This document shows, piece after piece, positions 44,258 through 53,775 of a stretch of DNA of 64,000 nt. Positions within the stretch are counted from its first letter, which is position 1. The number at the start of each line of letters is the position of its first letter. Made by a program: the position numbers and the translations under genes. The notes beneath the pieces are model-generated. The model ran no database searches and was not told the DNA's origin. It saw only the letters and a program-made list of their open reading frames with translations. The stretch spans positions 682,001 to 746,000 of the forward strand of contig NZ_CP037423.1 of NCBI RefSeq assembly GCF_007754155.1. The letters run 5' to 3'. This stretch comes from Stieleria neptunia. Its GTDB lineage: Bacteria > Planctomycetota > Planctomycetia > Pirellulales > Pirellulaceae.

Positions 44258-45775
44258 ATGCGATCGGCCCGGTCGACCTTCATCGTCCTCCTCCTGCTGT
44301 TGACCTGCGTTCCTGCCGCGGCGCACGACTACTTTGCGATCAAGGTCGTGGACCAGCAGACCGGACGTGGGGTGCCGATGGTTGAATTAAAAACCGTCAA
44401 TCACGTCCGCTACTACACCGATTCGGCGGGCGTTGTGGCGTTCGATGAACCGGGATTGATGAACCAGACCGTCTACTTTCACGTTTGGAGTCACGGCTAC
44501 GAGTTTCCCGAAGACGGTTTCGGCTATCGCGGTACACGATTGGATGTCCGGCCCGGCGGCATGGCGACGCTGAAGATCAAACGGTTGAACATCGCCCGGC
44601 GGCTCTATCGCATCACCGGCGCGGGCATCTATCGCGATAGCGTGCTGGTCGGTCATCCCACGCCGATCAAACAACCGGTCTTGAACGGTCAAGTGTTCGG
44701 ATCGGACAGCGTCGTCAACGCCGTCTACAAAGGGAAACTGCATTGGTTTTGGGGAGACACCCATCGGCCTTCTTATCCGTTGGGCAATTTTGATGTGCCC
44801 GGTGCGGTGTCCCAATTGCCACGCGACGGTGGGCTGGATCCGGAAATCGGCGTCGATCTGGAATACTTTGTCGATCGAAACGGATTTGCAAAACCGATGG
44901 CCAAGCTTGCTGGAGCAGGGCCGACATGGATCAACGGCTTGGTCACACTCGACGGGGGTACGGACCGTGCCCGGATGTTTGCGGCCTACGTCAAGATCAA
45001 GCCACCGCTGACGGTGTATGAACGTGGGCTGGCCGAGTTCAACGATCAAACCCATCGGTTTGAGAAGCTGGAGTCGATTGCGATCGATGCGCCATTGTTT
45101 CCCGGCGGACACCCCATCACGCATCAAGACGAGGGGATTCAGTACGTGTACTTCGGTGACCCGTTCCCGTTGGTCCGTGTCCCGGCGACCGCCGAGGCGC
45201 TGCGTGACCTGTCGCGGTATGAAGCGTACACTTGTTTGAAACAGGGCAGCCGTGCGGACTCCATTGCGGTGGAACGACGCAACGGTGCTCCCGTTTTTAG
45301 TTGGAAGTCGGACACGATCCCCTTCACGCCCATGCTTCAGGATCGACTGATCCGGGAAGGACACCTGGATACGGCCGACGGGTTGTTTCGGCTGGTCGAC
45401 GAAACGGGAAAACCGGTGACGATGCACCGCGGATCGGTGGCCTGGAACGAACACCGGGGCCGCTGGGTGATGATCGGGGTCCAGCACGCGGGGACGTCGA
45501 TGTTGGGGGAGGTCTGGTATGCAGATTCGGTGGAACTGACCGGCCCGTGGATCAACGCCAGAAAGATTGTTAGCCACGAACAGTACAGTTTCTACAACCC
45601 GAAACAGCATCCGATGTTTGCCAAGCACGACGGGCGGGTGATCTTTTTCGAAGGCACGTACACGGCGACGTTTTCGGGTAACGACGCCCCGACACCCCGC
45701 TACGACTACAATCAGATGATGTACAAACTGGATCTAGCGGATCTCGGTTGGGGAGAACGAAGCACCAGCAAGTGA
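44258..45775 (+). CDS. Secreted beta-propeller-like protein of unknown function
   Basis: This 505-residue protein has a signal peptide (STFIVLLLLLTCVPAAAHDY), then a carboxypeptidase-regulatory-like beta domain (FAIKVVDQQTGRGVPMVELK), then a long domain with repeated strands and aromatic blocks: KGKLHWFWGDTHRPSYPLGN, GIQYVYFGDPFPLVRVP, YSFYNPKQHPMFAKHDGRVI. This pattern recalls five-bladed GH43/DUF4185-type propellers, but I cannot assign a family. ATG 44258 opens at the signal peptide; an earlier start at 44216 adds 14 residues. It follows the PSD1 gene by 78 bases and may be co-transcribed. Confidence 0.8.
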   Translation: MRSARSTFIVLLLLLTCVPAAAHDYFAIKVVDQQTGRGVPMVELKTVNHVRYYTDSAGVVAFDEPGLMNQTVYFHVWSHGYEFPEDGFGYRGTRLDVRPGGMATLKIKRLNIARRLYRITGAGIYRDSVLVGHPTPIKQPVLNGQVFGSDSVVNAVYKGKLHWFWGDTHRPSYPLGNFDVPGAVSQLPRDGGLDPEIGVDLEYFVDRNGFAKPMAKLAGAGPTWINGLVTLDGGTDRARMFAAYVKIKPPLTVYERGLAEFNDQTHRFEKLESIAIDAPLFPGGHPITHQDEGIQYVYFGDPFPLVRVPATAEALRDLSRYEAYTCLKQGSRADSIAVERRNGAPVFSWKSDTIPFTPMLQDRLIREGHLDTADGLFRLVDETGKPVTMHRGSVAWNEHRGRWVMIGVQHAGTSMLGEVWYADSVELTGPWINARKIVSHEQYSFYNPKQHPMFAKHDGRVIFFEGTYTATFSGNDAPTPRYDYNQMMYKLDLADLGWGERSTSK

Positions 45776-45887
45776 ATCGATGCCCGGAGTCGCACGGGTT
45801 CCGGTGTGCCCTCGTTTTCGCGTGTGCCCTCGTTCCAAGGCTCTGCCACTCGCCGCATTTTCACTCACGTTCCCCCGTGAAATGGGT

Positions 45888-45893
45888 TATGAT
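45888..45893 (+). promoter_or_regulatory. Possible -10 element of the Gfo/Idh/MocA gene
   Basis: TATGAT lies 68 bases ahead of the ATG at 45962, after GAAATGGGT. The rest of the 186-bp gap holds short GTGTGCCCTCGTT repeats and no gene. Confidence 0.25.
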
Positions 45894-45961
45894 GGTTCAC
45901 CAAAACTCGCGCCGCGAGATCCATCCCTCCTGAACCCTGCATCCGCTTGGAGTCTATTCAG

Positions 45962-47509
<1,548 letters not shown>

Positions 47510-47532
47510 TCCGAGAGGCGCGGGCTACCAAT

Positions 47533-47622
47533 GTGGGATAGGCTTCCAGCCTGTCAATTCTGGAGTCGACAGGCTGGAAGCTTATCCCACTGCAGTGGAC
47601 GACAGGCTGGAAGCCTATCCCA
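47533..47622. repeat. Three family H hairpins (GGC variant)
   Basis: GATAGGCT-TCC-AGCCTGTC occurs once forward (47533-47555) and twice reversed (47568-47590, 47600-47622). The middle copy is mixed (AGCCT paired against AAGCT). It lies between the oxidoreductase and kinase genes. Confidence 0.9.
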
Positions 47623-47737
47623 CTGGGGACGATCGGCTTTTTCCGTAACACCCGCGAATGCTGTCCGCTTGGTCCATCGTACGGGAGCGTTTTTCGACGC
47701 TCATTTACCCAAAACCGACGATTGCAGGCCCGGCGAT

Positions 47738-49768
47738 ATGGTCATTCTCCAACAAGGCGACGAGCCGATTCCGGGCTACTTCTTGGCTGAAAAGCTCGGC
47801 GAAGGCTCGTTCGGCGTGGTGTGGGCGGCCGATGGACCCGGCGAAACCCGCGTCGCGCTCAAGTTTCTTGATCTGCACCAGGCCGGCGGTGCCAAAGAAT
47901 TCGAGTCGATCTCGGCCATCAAAAACGTCCGCCATCCCAATTTGTTGCCGATCACCGGTTACTGGCTGTTGGATCGGGCGGGAAAGCCGATCCGTGATGG
48001 CCAAACGAACCGGTTTCGCATGACGCCCTGCGAACCGGCGACCCTGGTGATTGCCATGGTGGTCGGCGAGAAAAGCCTGGACGACGTGCTGCAAGACTAT
48101 CGATCGCGGGGCCAAGCGGGGATTCCCCTGGCCGAGCTGCTCGACTACGTGGAAGACGCGGCCCGCGGATTGGATTTTCTCAATGCGCCGCGTCACGATC
48201 TCGGCGACGGGAGGCGGGTGTCGATTGCCCATCGCGACATCAAACCCGACAACATCTTGCTGGTTGGTGACGCCGCAGTGCTCTGCGATTTTGGTGTCGC
48301 CCGGCCTTGCTATGCCGATTCGATCCGCTCGACGGGCATGATCGGTTCACCCGCCTTCATTTCACCGGAAAGCATCGCAGGGCATGGTTCGGTCGCCAGT
48401 GACCAGTACTCCCTGGCGCTGACCTATTACTACCTCCGCACCGGCGACCATTCGGTTCAGGCGATCAATCAAGCCACGGCGATCCATTGCCACGTCAGCG
48501 GCGAGCTGGATTTTTCCAAGGTCGGTGTCGCCGAACAAAGGGTGCTCGAGCGGGCCACCAGTCTGGACGCAACGGCGCGGTTTGATTCCTGTCGCCAAAT
48601 GGTTCGCGCTTTGAATCAGGCCGTCGCCCAATCGTCTCCCCTGGCGACCGCGGATCCGGGGTGCGTCGGTGGCAACCCCGACGCGATTGCCACCGCGATC
48701 GATCCGCGATTTCAGTCGACGACGGCGGCCGAGGGGAACGAATTCGCAGCGGTGTCGCCGTCGCCGGGTTCGCACGTCGGACGGACGGGTTCCTGGCGGA
48801 AACGAAAGACGGGCACGCGTCGACGCTCCCGCCGCTTGATCGCGTCGGCCGCCATGATCGCATTCGCAGCCCTCTCGGTGCAATTTGTTTCGCGCGGCCC
48901 CCAAGTGCAAGGTCAACCAGACACGCACGCCAAGCTGTCGATCGCCATTGAACATCCGCCGGCCGACGCCAATCCCCAAGCCTCCGTTCCGGTCGATGAA
49001 CCCGAGACGGCCGATGTGGTTCCCGTCAACGACCGCGTTGCCCTTTCCACGGTGCCTGTCTTGAACGAGCGCCCCGAGGCGACGTCGCCGAAACCACCTG
49101 TTCCCGTCATCGTCGAATCCGTTGCGGAGCAGAGCGCGGACAGTGACCCGGCGATCATCCAGTTCGTTGGCCAAGTCACGCCTGTGTCGGCCGATGTCAT
49201 CCCAGCCACCGCGTCCGACGCTGTGGTCGAGCCCGTGCCAGAAACCGTTGCTCCCGCCACGGCGCCCGAACCCGTGGCCGAGGAAGGTCGATCAATCGTC
49301 GCCCTTGAGAAGCTCGGCGGGACGTTCACTCGCGATCAGACGGAATTGGATTTGTCAGGAACCAAGGTGACAAACGCTGACTTGTCCCAGCTGCGGTTCG
49401 TGCCGTCACTGATTTCATTGTCGTTGGAAAATACCGCGATCGACGACGAAGGCTTGGCGGAGATCGCCGAGCATCAACCCATGCTTGAGCAACTGTTTCT
49501 CTCGCAGACGAAAGTGACGGACTCGGGGCTGGAGCACCTGGGGCGGCTTGGCGACTTGGTCTGTTTAGATCTTGCCGGTTGCAAAATCAGTGACGCCGGG
49601 TTGGTGCATTTGCAATCGCTAGAAGGATTGAAAGCCGTCGGACTGAAATCCACGCGAGTTTCCCGCACCGGGATGAATCGATTGAGCGAAGCCTTGTCAC
49701 ACCGGGCTGTGATTCAAGGCCCCGAGTTCAGCCTATTGGGCGGCAAGCGATTCGATGTGATGCACTGA
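47738..49768 (+). CDS. Ser/Thr protein kinase with membrane anchor and leucine-rich-repeat ectodomain
   Basis: This 676-residue receptor-like kinase starts with the kinase domain: P-loop GEGSFG at 21-26, Lys42 in VALKF, HRDIKPDN at 165-172, DFGVA at 184-188 and GSPAFISPE at 203-211. A basic stretch and one membrane segment (about 365-388) follow, then a Pro/Val-rich stalk and about five leucine-rich repeats (TELDLSGTKVTNADL, LISLSLENTAIDDEGL, LEQLFLSQTKVTDSGL). ATG 47738 is chosen because the kinase starts there; the longer frame crosses the repeats. The stop lies in the first 17-bp repeat unit. Confidence 0.9.
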   Translation: MVILQQGDEPIPGYFLAEKLGEGSFGVVWAADGPGETRVALKFLDLHQAGGAKEFESISAIKNVRHPNLLPITGYWLLDRAGKPIRDGQTNRFRMTPCEPATLVIAMVVGEKSLDDVLQDYRSRGQAGIPLAELLDYVEDAARGLDFLNAPRHDLGDGRRVSIAHRDIKPDNILLVGDAAVLCDFGVARPCYADSIRSTGMIGSPAFISPESIAGHGSVASDQYSLALTYYYLRTGDHSVQAINQATAIHCHVSGELDFSKVGVAEQRVLERATSLDATARFDSCRQMVRALNQAVAQSSPLATADPGCVGGNPDAIATAIDPRFQSTTAAEGNEFAAVSPSPGSHVGRTGSWRKRKTGTRRRSRRLIASAAMIAFAALSVQFVSRGPQVQGQPDTHAKLSIAIEHPPADANPQASVPVDEPETADVVPVNDRVALSTVPVLNERPEATSPKPPVPVIVESVAEQSADSDPAIIQFVGQVTPVSADVIPATASDAVVEPVPETVAPATAPEPVAEEGRSIVALEKLGGTFTRDQTELDLSGTKVTNADLSQLRFVPSLISLSLENTAIDDEGLAEIAEHQPMLEQLFLSQTKVTDSGLEHLGRLGDLVCLDLAGCKISDAGLVHLQSLEGLKAVGLKSTRVSRTGMNRLSEALSHRAVIQGPEFSLLGGKRFDVMH

Positions 49769-49858
49769 CCGTTGAGATGCACTGATCGTTGAGATGCACT
49801 GATCGTTGAGATGCATTGACCGTTGAGATGCATTGACCGTTGAGATGCATTGACCGTT
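49759..49858 (+). repeat. Six tandem 17-bp units overlapping the kinase stop codon
   Basis: The unit is GATGCACTGACCGTTGA with C/T changes at two sites. Units begin at 49759, 49776, 49793, 49810, 49827 and 49844 (the last is partial). The kinase TGA at 49766-49768 lies within the first unit. The array runs into a family S fragment. Confidence 0.93.
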
Positions 49859-49921
49859 CGATCTCCCCTCGCTTCGCTTGACCCTGCTGCCAGGAGGGTG
49901 AGTTTGAAAACTGCACGACGT
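49859..49921 (+). repeat. Fragment of dispersed repeat family S
   Basis: ATCTCCCCTCGCTTCGCTTG, then ACCCTGCTGCCAGGAGGGTG and TTTGAAAACTGCACGACG match 31490-31551. The remaining 180 bases up to the symporter gene show no gene. Confidence 0.8.
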
Positions 49922-50101
49922 CCGGCATGCCGGCGCCGGCAAAATACGTTGGGATCCGCTTACCGATGCGCACCGCTGTATCGGAAGAGTGTATTCTGTG
50001 GAGCCCCTTCGAATGGATCTGTTGCTGGCCCGCGAGACGTGACGACGTCATGCTTCGCACCGCAGTGCCGGGTCTGGAAAACGCCCACCTGAGTAGAACT
50101 G

Positions 50102-52243
50102 ATGACCTGGATCGATTACGTCGTTGTTGCCGTTTACTTCATCGTGATGATCGCCATCGGATTGTGGGCGATGGGGCGTGTCAAAGGGCAAGAAGACTAC
50201 TTCATGGGCGGGCGTGGGTTCGGCAAGTTGTTACAAACCTTTGCCGCCTTCGGCGCCGGGACGGGGGCGCACGAACCGATCCAGGTCGGGCGGACCGGAT
50301 GGACCAGCGGGCTCAGCGGCGTGTGGTCGGCGCTGATGTGGTTGTTCGTCACCCCGGTCTATTGGATCACCGCGGTGTGGTATCGGCGGATGCGGCACTT
50401 GACGCTCGGGGACTGGTTCGTCGAGCGTTACGAGTCCAAAGCATTGGGCGCCGCCTACGCCGTCTTTGCGATCATTTTCTACATGTTCTATCTGTCGACG
50501 ATGTTGTCGGCGATCGCAAAATTCGCGGTGCCACTGATGGGGATCGATCAGATCGCGGGATTGGATCTGAAGTACGTTTTGATTCCCGGGTTGGCCGGGA
50601 TTGTGATCGTCTACGGTGTGTTGGGCGGGCTGACGGCGGCTTATTGGACCGACTTGATCCAAGGGATTTTCATCATCCTGTTGAGCGTCTTGTTGATTCC
50701 CTATGGGCTATGGGCGTTGGTCAAAGAATTCGGCGACCCGTCGACGCAGGGGTTCATGGACGGATTCACGATCATGCACGAGCGTGTTTCGTCGGACTAT
50801 TTCAGCCTGTTTACTGGACCGAGTGCGGGCGAGTTTCCGCTGCAGTACATCGTGGCACTGACGTTGCTCGCTCTGGTCGGGATCGTCGTCCAGCCGCACT
50901 TCATCGCGACCGGTGGCGGATCGGCAAAAAGTGAAAACGAAGCACGAATCGGTCTGGTGGTCGGCAACTTTCTCAAACGGCTCTGCACCGTCGGTTGGGC
51001 GATCACGGCGCTGATCGCCCTGGCGCTGTTGGCCGGCCGCCCCGAGCTGGCCGTGGATCCCGATCTGGTGTGGGGAATCGCGGCGCGCGAAATTCTGGGC
51101 CCGCTGAATCTGGGGCTGGTCGGTCTGATGCTGGCCTGCCTGATGGCCGCGATGATGAGTTCGGCCGACACGTACATGATTGTCAGTTCCGCGCTGATCA
51201 CCCGCAACCTGTATGCGGCCTACGTGAATCCGTCGGCGACGGACCGTGAAAGTGTGAAAGTGGCCCGCGTGACGGGGCTGGCCATCATCGTGGGAGCGTC
51301 GGTCGTGGCGATCACGATGGCAAACGTGTTCGCCCAGTTTACGTTCGCGATCGAGTTGCCGATTCTGTTTGCCGCCCCGTTTTGGATCGGCATGTTTTGG
51401 CGCCGCGCCAATGCCACCGCGGTGTGGATTACGATCGTGTTTTCGGCGCTGTTCTTTTTTATCCTGCCGCTGGTGATTCCAATGCTCTCGCCCGAGATGC
51501 GGACCGATCCGGCCTGGACGACCACAACCAACCGCATCGTCAAGTCGATCAAACGCACGGCGACGCCGGCCGATGTCGCCCGGCATGAAGCATGGGGCGA
51601 AGCGATGGAACAGGCCAAGGATGATAAAAAGTTACGCGAGAAGATCGGCGCAGAACCGCCGCAATGCGAGGCCGGAGATCCGATTGAAGTCATCTTGGTT
51701 TCCGGCGACAAGTCGATTTTTTGGAGCGGCGGTGTGAAGCCGGTCGGTGAAGAGTCGTTGGAGATGATCAGCACGGTCCGAGACGGTGACGCATCGATCT
51801 TGACGCAGCGACGGACGGGCCAGTTGCAGGGCGAGGGACAATTCAAACTCGATTTCTTGCTTTATCACTACATCGGCGTCGATCTGGCGAATGTCTCCAA
51901 AGCGACGCTGGAAACTCTGCGGTTGCCGACCCGCGTCCTGTTGCCGTTCCTGGTGCTGATCGTGGCCAGTTTCCTGACGCCCCGTACGAGTGAGTCGGTG
52001 TTGGATCGCTATTACGCCAAGATGAAAACGGAAGTGGATCCCGACCCGGAAACCGATCGGCGAAACCTGGAACAGTCGTACAACGATCCGAAACGGTTCG
52101 AAGACCGCAGGCTGTTTCCCGGCACAGACATCGAAGCGCTGCGACCGCGCAAGTCTGACGTGTATGGATTCGCCATCTCCGTCGCGGTTTGCTTCGTGGT
52201 CATCGCGCTGCTGGTCTGGCTGGCCGGCATCGGCGCCGCATAG
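50102..52243 (+). CDS. Sodium:solute symporter (SSS family) with long hydrophilic insert
   Basis: This 713-residue inner-membrane transporter of the SSS/LeuT fold likely takes up a sugar or organic acid with sodium. It shows DYFMGGRGFGKLLQTFAAFG (TM1-2 region), WTDLIQGIFIILLSVLL (TM6) and GLMLACLMAAMMSSADTYMI (the SSS sodium-site helix). A hydrophilic section (about residues 465-610) with an unassigned beta-rich stretch (PIEVILVSGDKSIFWSGGVK) separates the main bundle from two late membrane segments. Family members are often 450-600 residues, so the insert and tail are extra. Sugar uptake would suit its neighbours. Confidence 0.92.
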   Translation: MTWIDYVVVAVYFIVMIAIGLWAMGRVKGQEDYFMGGRGFGKLLQTFAAFGAGTGAHEPIQVGRTGWTSGLSGVWSALMWLFVTPVYWITAVWYRRMRHLTLGDWFVERYESKALGAAYAVFAIIFYMFYLSTMLSAIAKFAVPLMGIDQIAGLDLKYVLIPGLAGIVIVYGVLGGLTAAYWTDLIQGIFIILLSVLLIPYGLWALVKEFGDPSTQGFMDGFTIMHERVSSDYFSLFTGPSAGEFPLQYIVALTLLALVGIVVQPHFIATGGGSAKSENEARIGLVVGNFLKRLCTVGWAITALIALALLAGRPELAVDPDLVWGIAAREILGPLNLGLVGLMLACLMAAMMSSADTYMIVSSALITRNLYAAYVNPSATDRESVKVARVTGLAIIVGASVVAITMANVFAQFTFAIELPILFAAPFWIGMFWRRANATAVWITIVFSALFFFILPLVIPMLSPEMRTDPAWTTTTNRIVKSIKRTATPADVARHEAWGEAMEQAKDDKKLREKIGAEPPQCEAGDPIEVILVSGDKSIFWSGGVKPVGEESLEMISTVRDGDASILTQRRTGQLQGEGQFKLDFLLYHYIGVDLANVSKATLETLRLPTRVLLPFLVLIVASFLTPRTSESVLDRYYAKMKTEVDPDPETDRRNLEQSYNDPKRFEDRRLFPGTDIEALRPRKSDVYGFAISVAVCFVVIALLVWLAGIGAA

Positions 52244-52248
52244 GTTAG

Positions 52249-52378
52249 TACGATGGCCCTTCTGGGCCGTCGCCGTTGCTGCGAAGCAGCGACGGGAAAT
52301 CGCCTCAAGGCCAATACCGCCGCTCACCCTCTGCGAGATCGTCGATCTAGCGGACGACAGGCTGGAAGCCTATCCCAC
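52249..52378. repeat. Family T fragment and one family H hairpin
   Basis: 52249-52275 (GTACGATGGCCCTTCTGGGC, then CGTCGCC) is a piece of the 154-bp repeat. 52356-52378 is GACAGGCT-GGA-AGCCTATCCCAC, a family H copy that contains the stop codon of the minus-strand DUF1501 gene. Confidence 0.85.
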
Positions 52379-53767
52379 AGAACTCCCAAACACTTCTCCC
52401 ACCGCCTCGCCTCCGAACACCGTCGGCACTTCATCGCGGCCGTGGTGATTATAGGTCAAACGGTTGGCGTCGATCCCCAACGCGTGCAGGATGGTCGCGT
52501 GAAAGTCGTGGGGTGACACCGGTCGCTCGGTCGCCACGTAGCCCAGCGGATCGGTCGCGCCGATGACCCGCCCGCCCTGGACCCCGCCGCCGGCCATCCA
52601 AATCGAGTACCCAGCCGGAGAATGATCGCGGCCTTTGCCCCGGCCTTCCATCGTCGGCGTCCGTCCGAATTCGCCGGCCCAGACAACCAACGTCGATTGC
52701 AGCAAACCGCGTTGTTTGAGGTCCGCCAGCAGCCCGGCGATCGGAACGTCGGTCCGCGAAGCCATTTTGGTGTGGTTGCCCTTGATGTTGCCGTGCGCGT
52801 CCCAGCCGCCGACACGGACTTGCACGAACCGCACGCCCCGTTGGACCATCCGTCGGGCCAGCAAACACGCCCGGCCGACGGTTTTGCCTTGTGGATGATC
52901 CAAACCATACAGCTCTCGCGTCTGCTGCGTTTCTTTGGCGAGGTCAAACAAATCCGGGGCCGACGTTTGCATTTGAAACGCGGTTTCATAGGAATCCAGT
53001 CGCGCCCGCAGTTCGCTTTGCCCTCCGGATTGATCCAGATGCCGTTGGTTGAACCAACGAATTAATTCCAATTGGTCGCGGCGCTGTGGTTGGGACGTCT
53101 GTTCCGGCATGGTCACATGTCGGATCCCTTTTGCCGGGTCGACGATGGTGCCTTGGAACCCTGAGGGCAAAAATCCCGATCCCCATCCGGCACCTTGGGG
53201 AAACTGCATGCCGTCGGTGTGCAGGTTCATTCCGATGAAGGCGGGCAGCGTCTCGTTGGCCGTTCCCAAACCATACAGCGACCAACTGCCGATGCTGGGG
53301 CGGTCGCCGGCGGCGGTACCCGTCAGCGCGACGCATTCGCCGGGGCCGTGCACCGGATTGTTGTGTTGCATCGATCGGATGACACACAAATCGTCGACGT
53401 GTTCCGCCGTTTTGGGCAGCAAGTCAGAAACCGGAATGCCGCTTTCGCCGTACGGTTTGAACGACCACGGCGATCCCATCAAGTTTTTCAGCCCGGCTCG
53501 TTTGATTTTTGGAATCGTGTCGGCAATGCTCTCGGGGACGTCCTTGCCCGCCAACCGGTCCAGATCCGGTTTGGGGTCAAACGTGTCGACTTGGCTGGGG
53601 CCGCCGGACATGAACAAAAAGATCACGCTTGATGCCGTGGCGGTGTGGTGCGTCGTGCCTGCTCCTTCCGCTTCGGCGTGACGCAACAGTTGCAGCGCCA
53701 TCGCACCGGCACCGAGGCCGCCGCCGTACAGGAATCGTCTGCGATCGATCCAATGGTTTGAGGTCAT
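52370..53767 (-). CDS. DUF1501 protein, last gene of a PSD1 pair
   Basis: This 465-residue exported member starts MTSNHWIDRRRFLYGGGLGA, a twin-arginine-like signal. SSVIFLFMSGGPSQVDTFDP holds the metal-site Asp; VVWAGEFGRTPTMEGRGKGR, DHSPAGY and VSPHDFHATILHALGIDANR complete the pattern. ATG 53767 lies 8 bases after the PSD1 stop, so the pair is one operon; an in-frame ATG at 53821 would overlap the PSD1 gene. The final residues and stop are encoded inside a dispersed hairpin repeat. Confidence 0.9.
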   Translation of the reverse strand: MTSNHWIDRRRFLYGGGLGAGAMALQLLRHAEAEGAGTTHHTATASSVIFLFMSGGPSQVDTFDPKPDLDRLAGKDVPESIADTIPKIKRAGLKNLMGSPWSFKPYGESGIPVSDLLPKTAEHVDDLCVIRSMQHNNPVHGPGECVALTGTAAGDRPSIGSWSLYGLGTANETLPAFIGMNLHTDGMQFPQGAGWGSGFLPSGFQGTIVDPAKGIRHVTMPEQTSQPQRRDQLELIRWFNQRHLDQSGGQSELRARLDSYETAFQMQTSAPDLFDLAKETQQTRELYGLDHPQGKTVGRACLLARRMVQRGVRFVQVRVGGWDAHGNIKGNHTKMASRTDVPIAGLLADLKQRGLLQSTLVVWAGEFGRTPTMEGRGKGRDHSPAGYSIWMAGGGVQGGRVIGATDPLGYVATERPVSPHDFHATILHALGIDANRLTYNHHGRDEVPTVFGGEAVGEVFGSSVG

Positions 53768-53775
53768 GCGTCTCT

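Noticed and set aside
44387..45628. 413-codon minus-strand frame opposite the propeller-like gene
   Set aside because: It is an antisense by-product; the plus strand has a signal peptide and protein-like composition.
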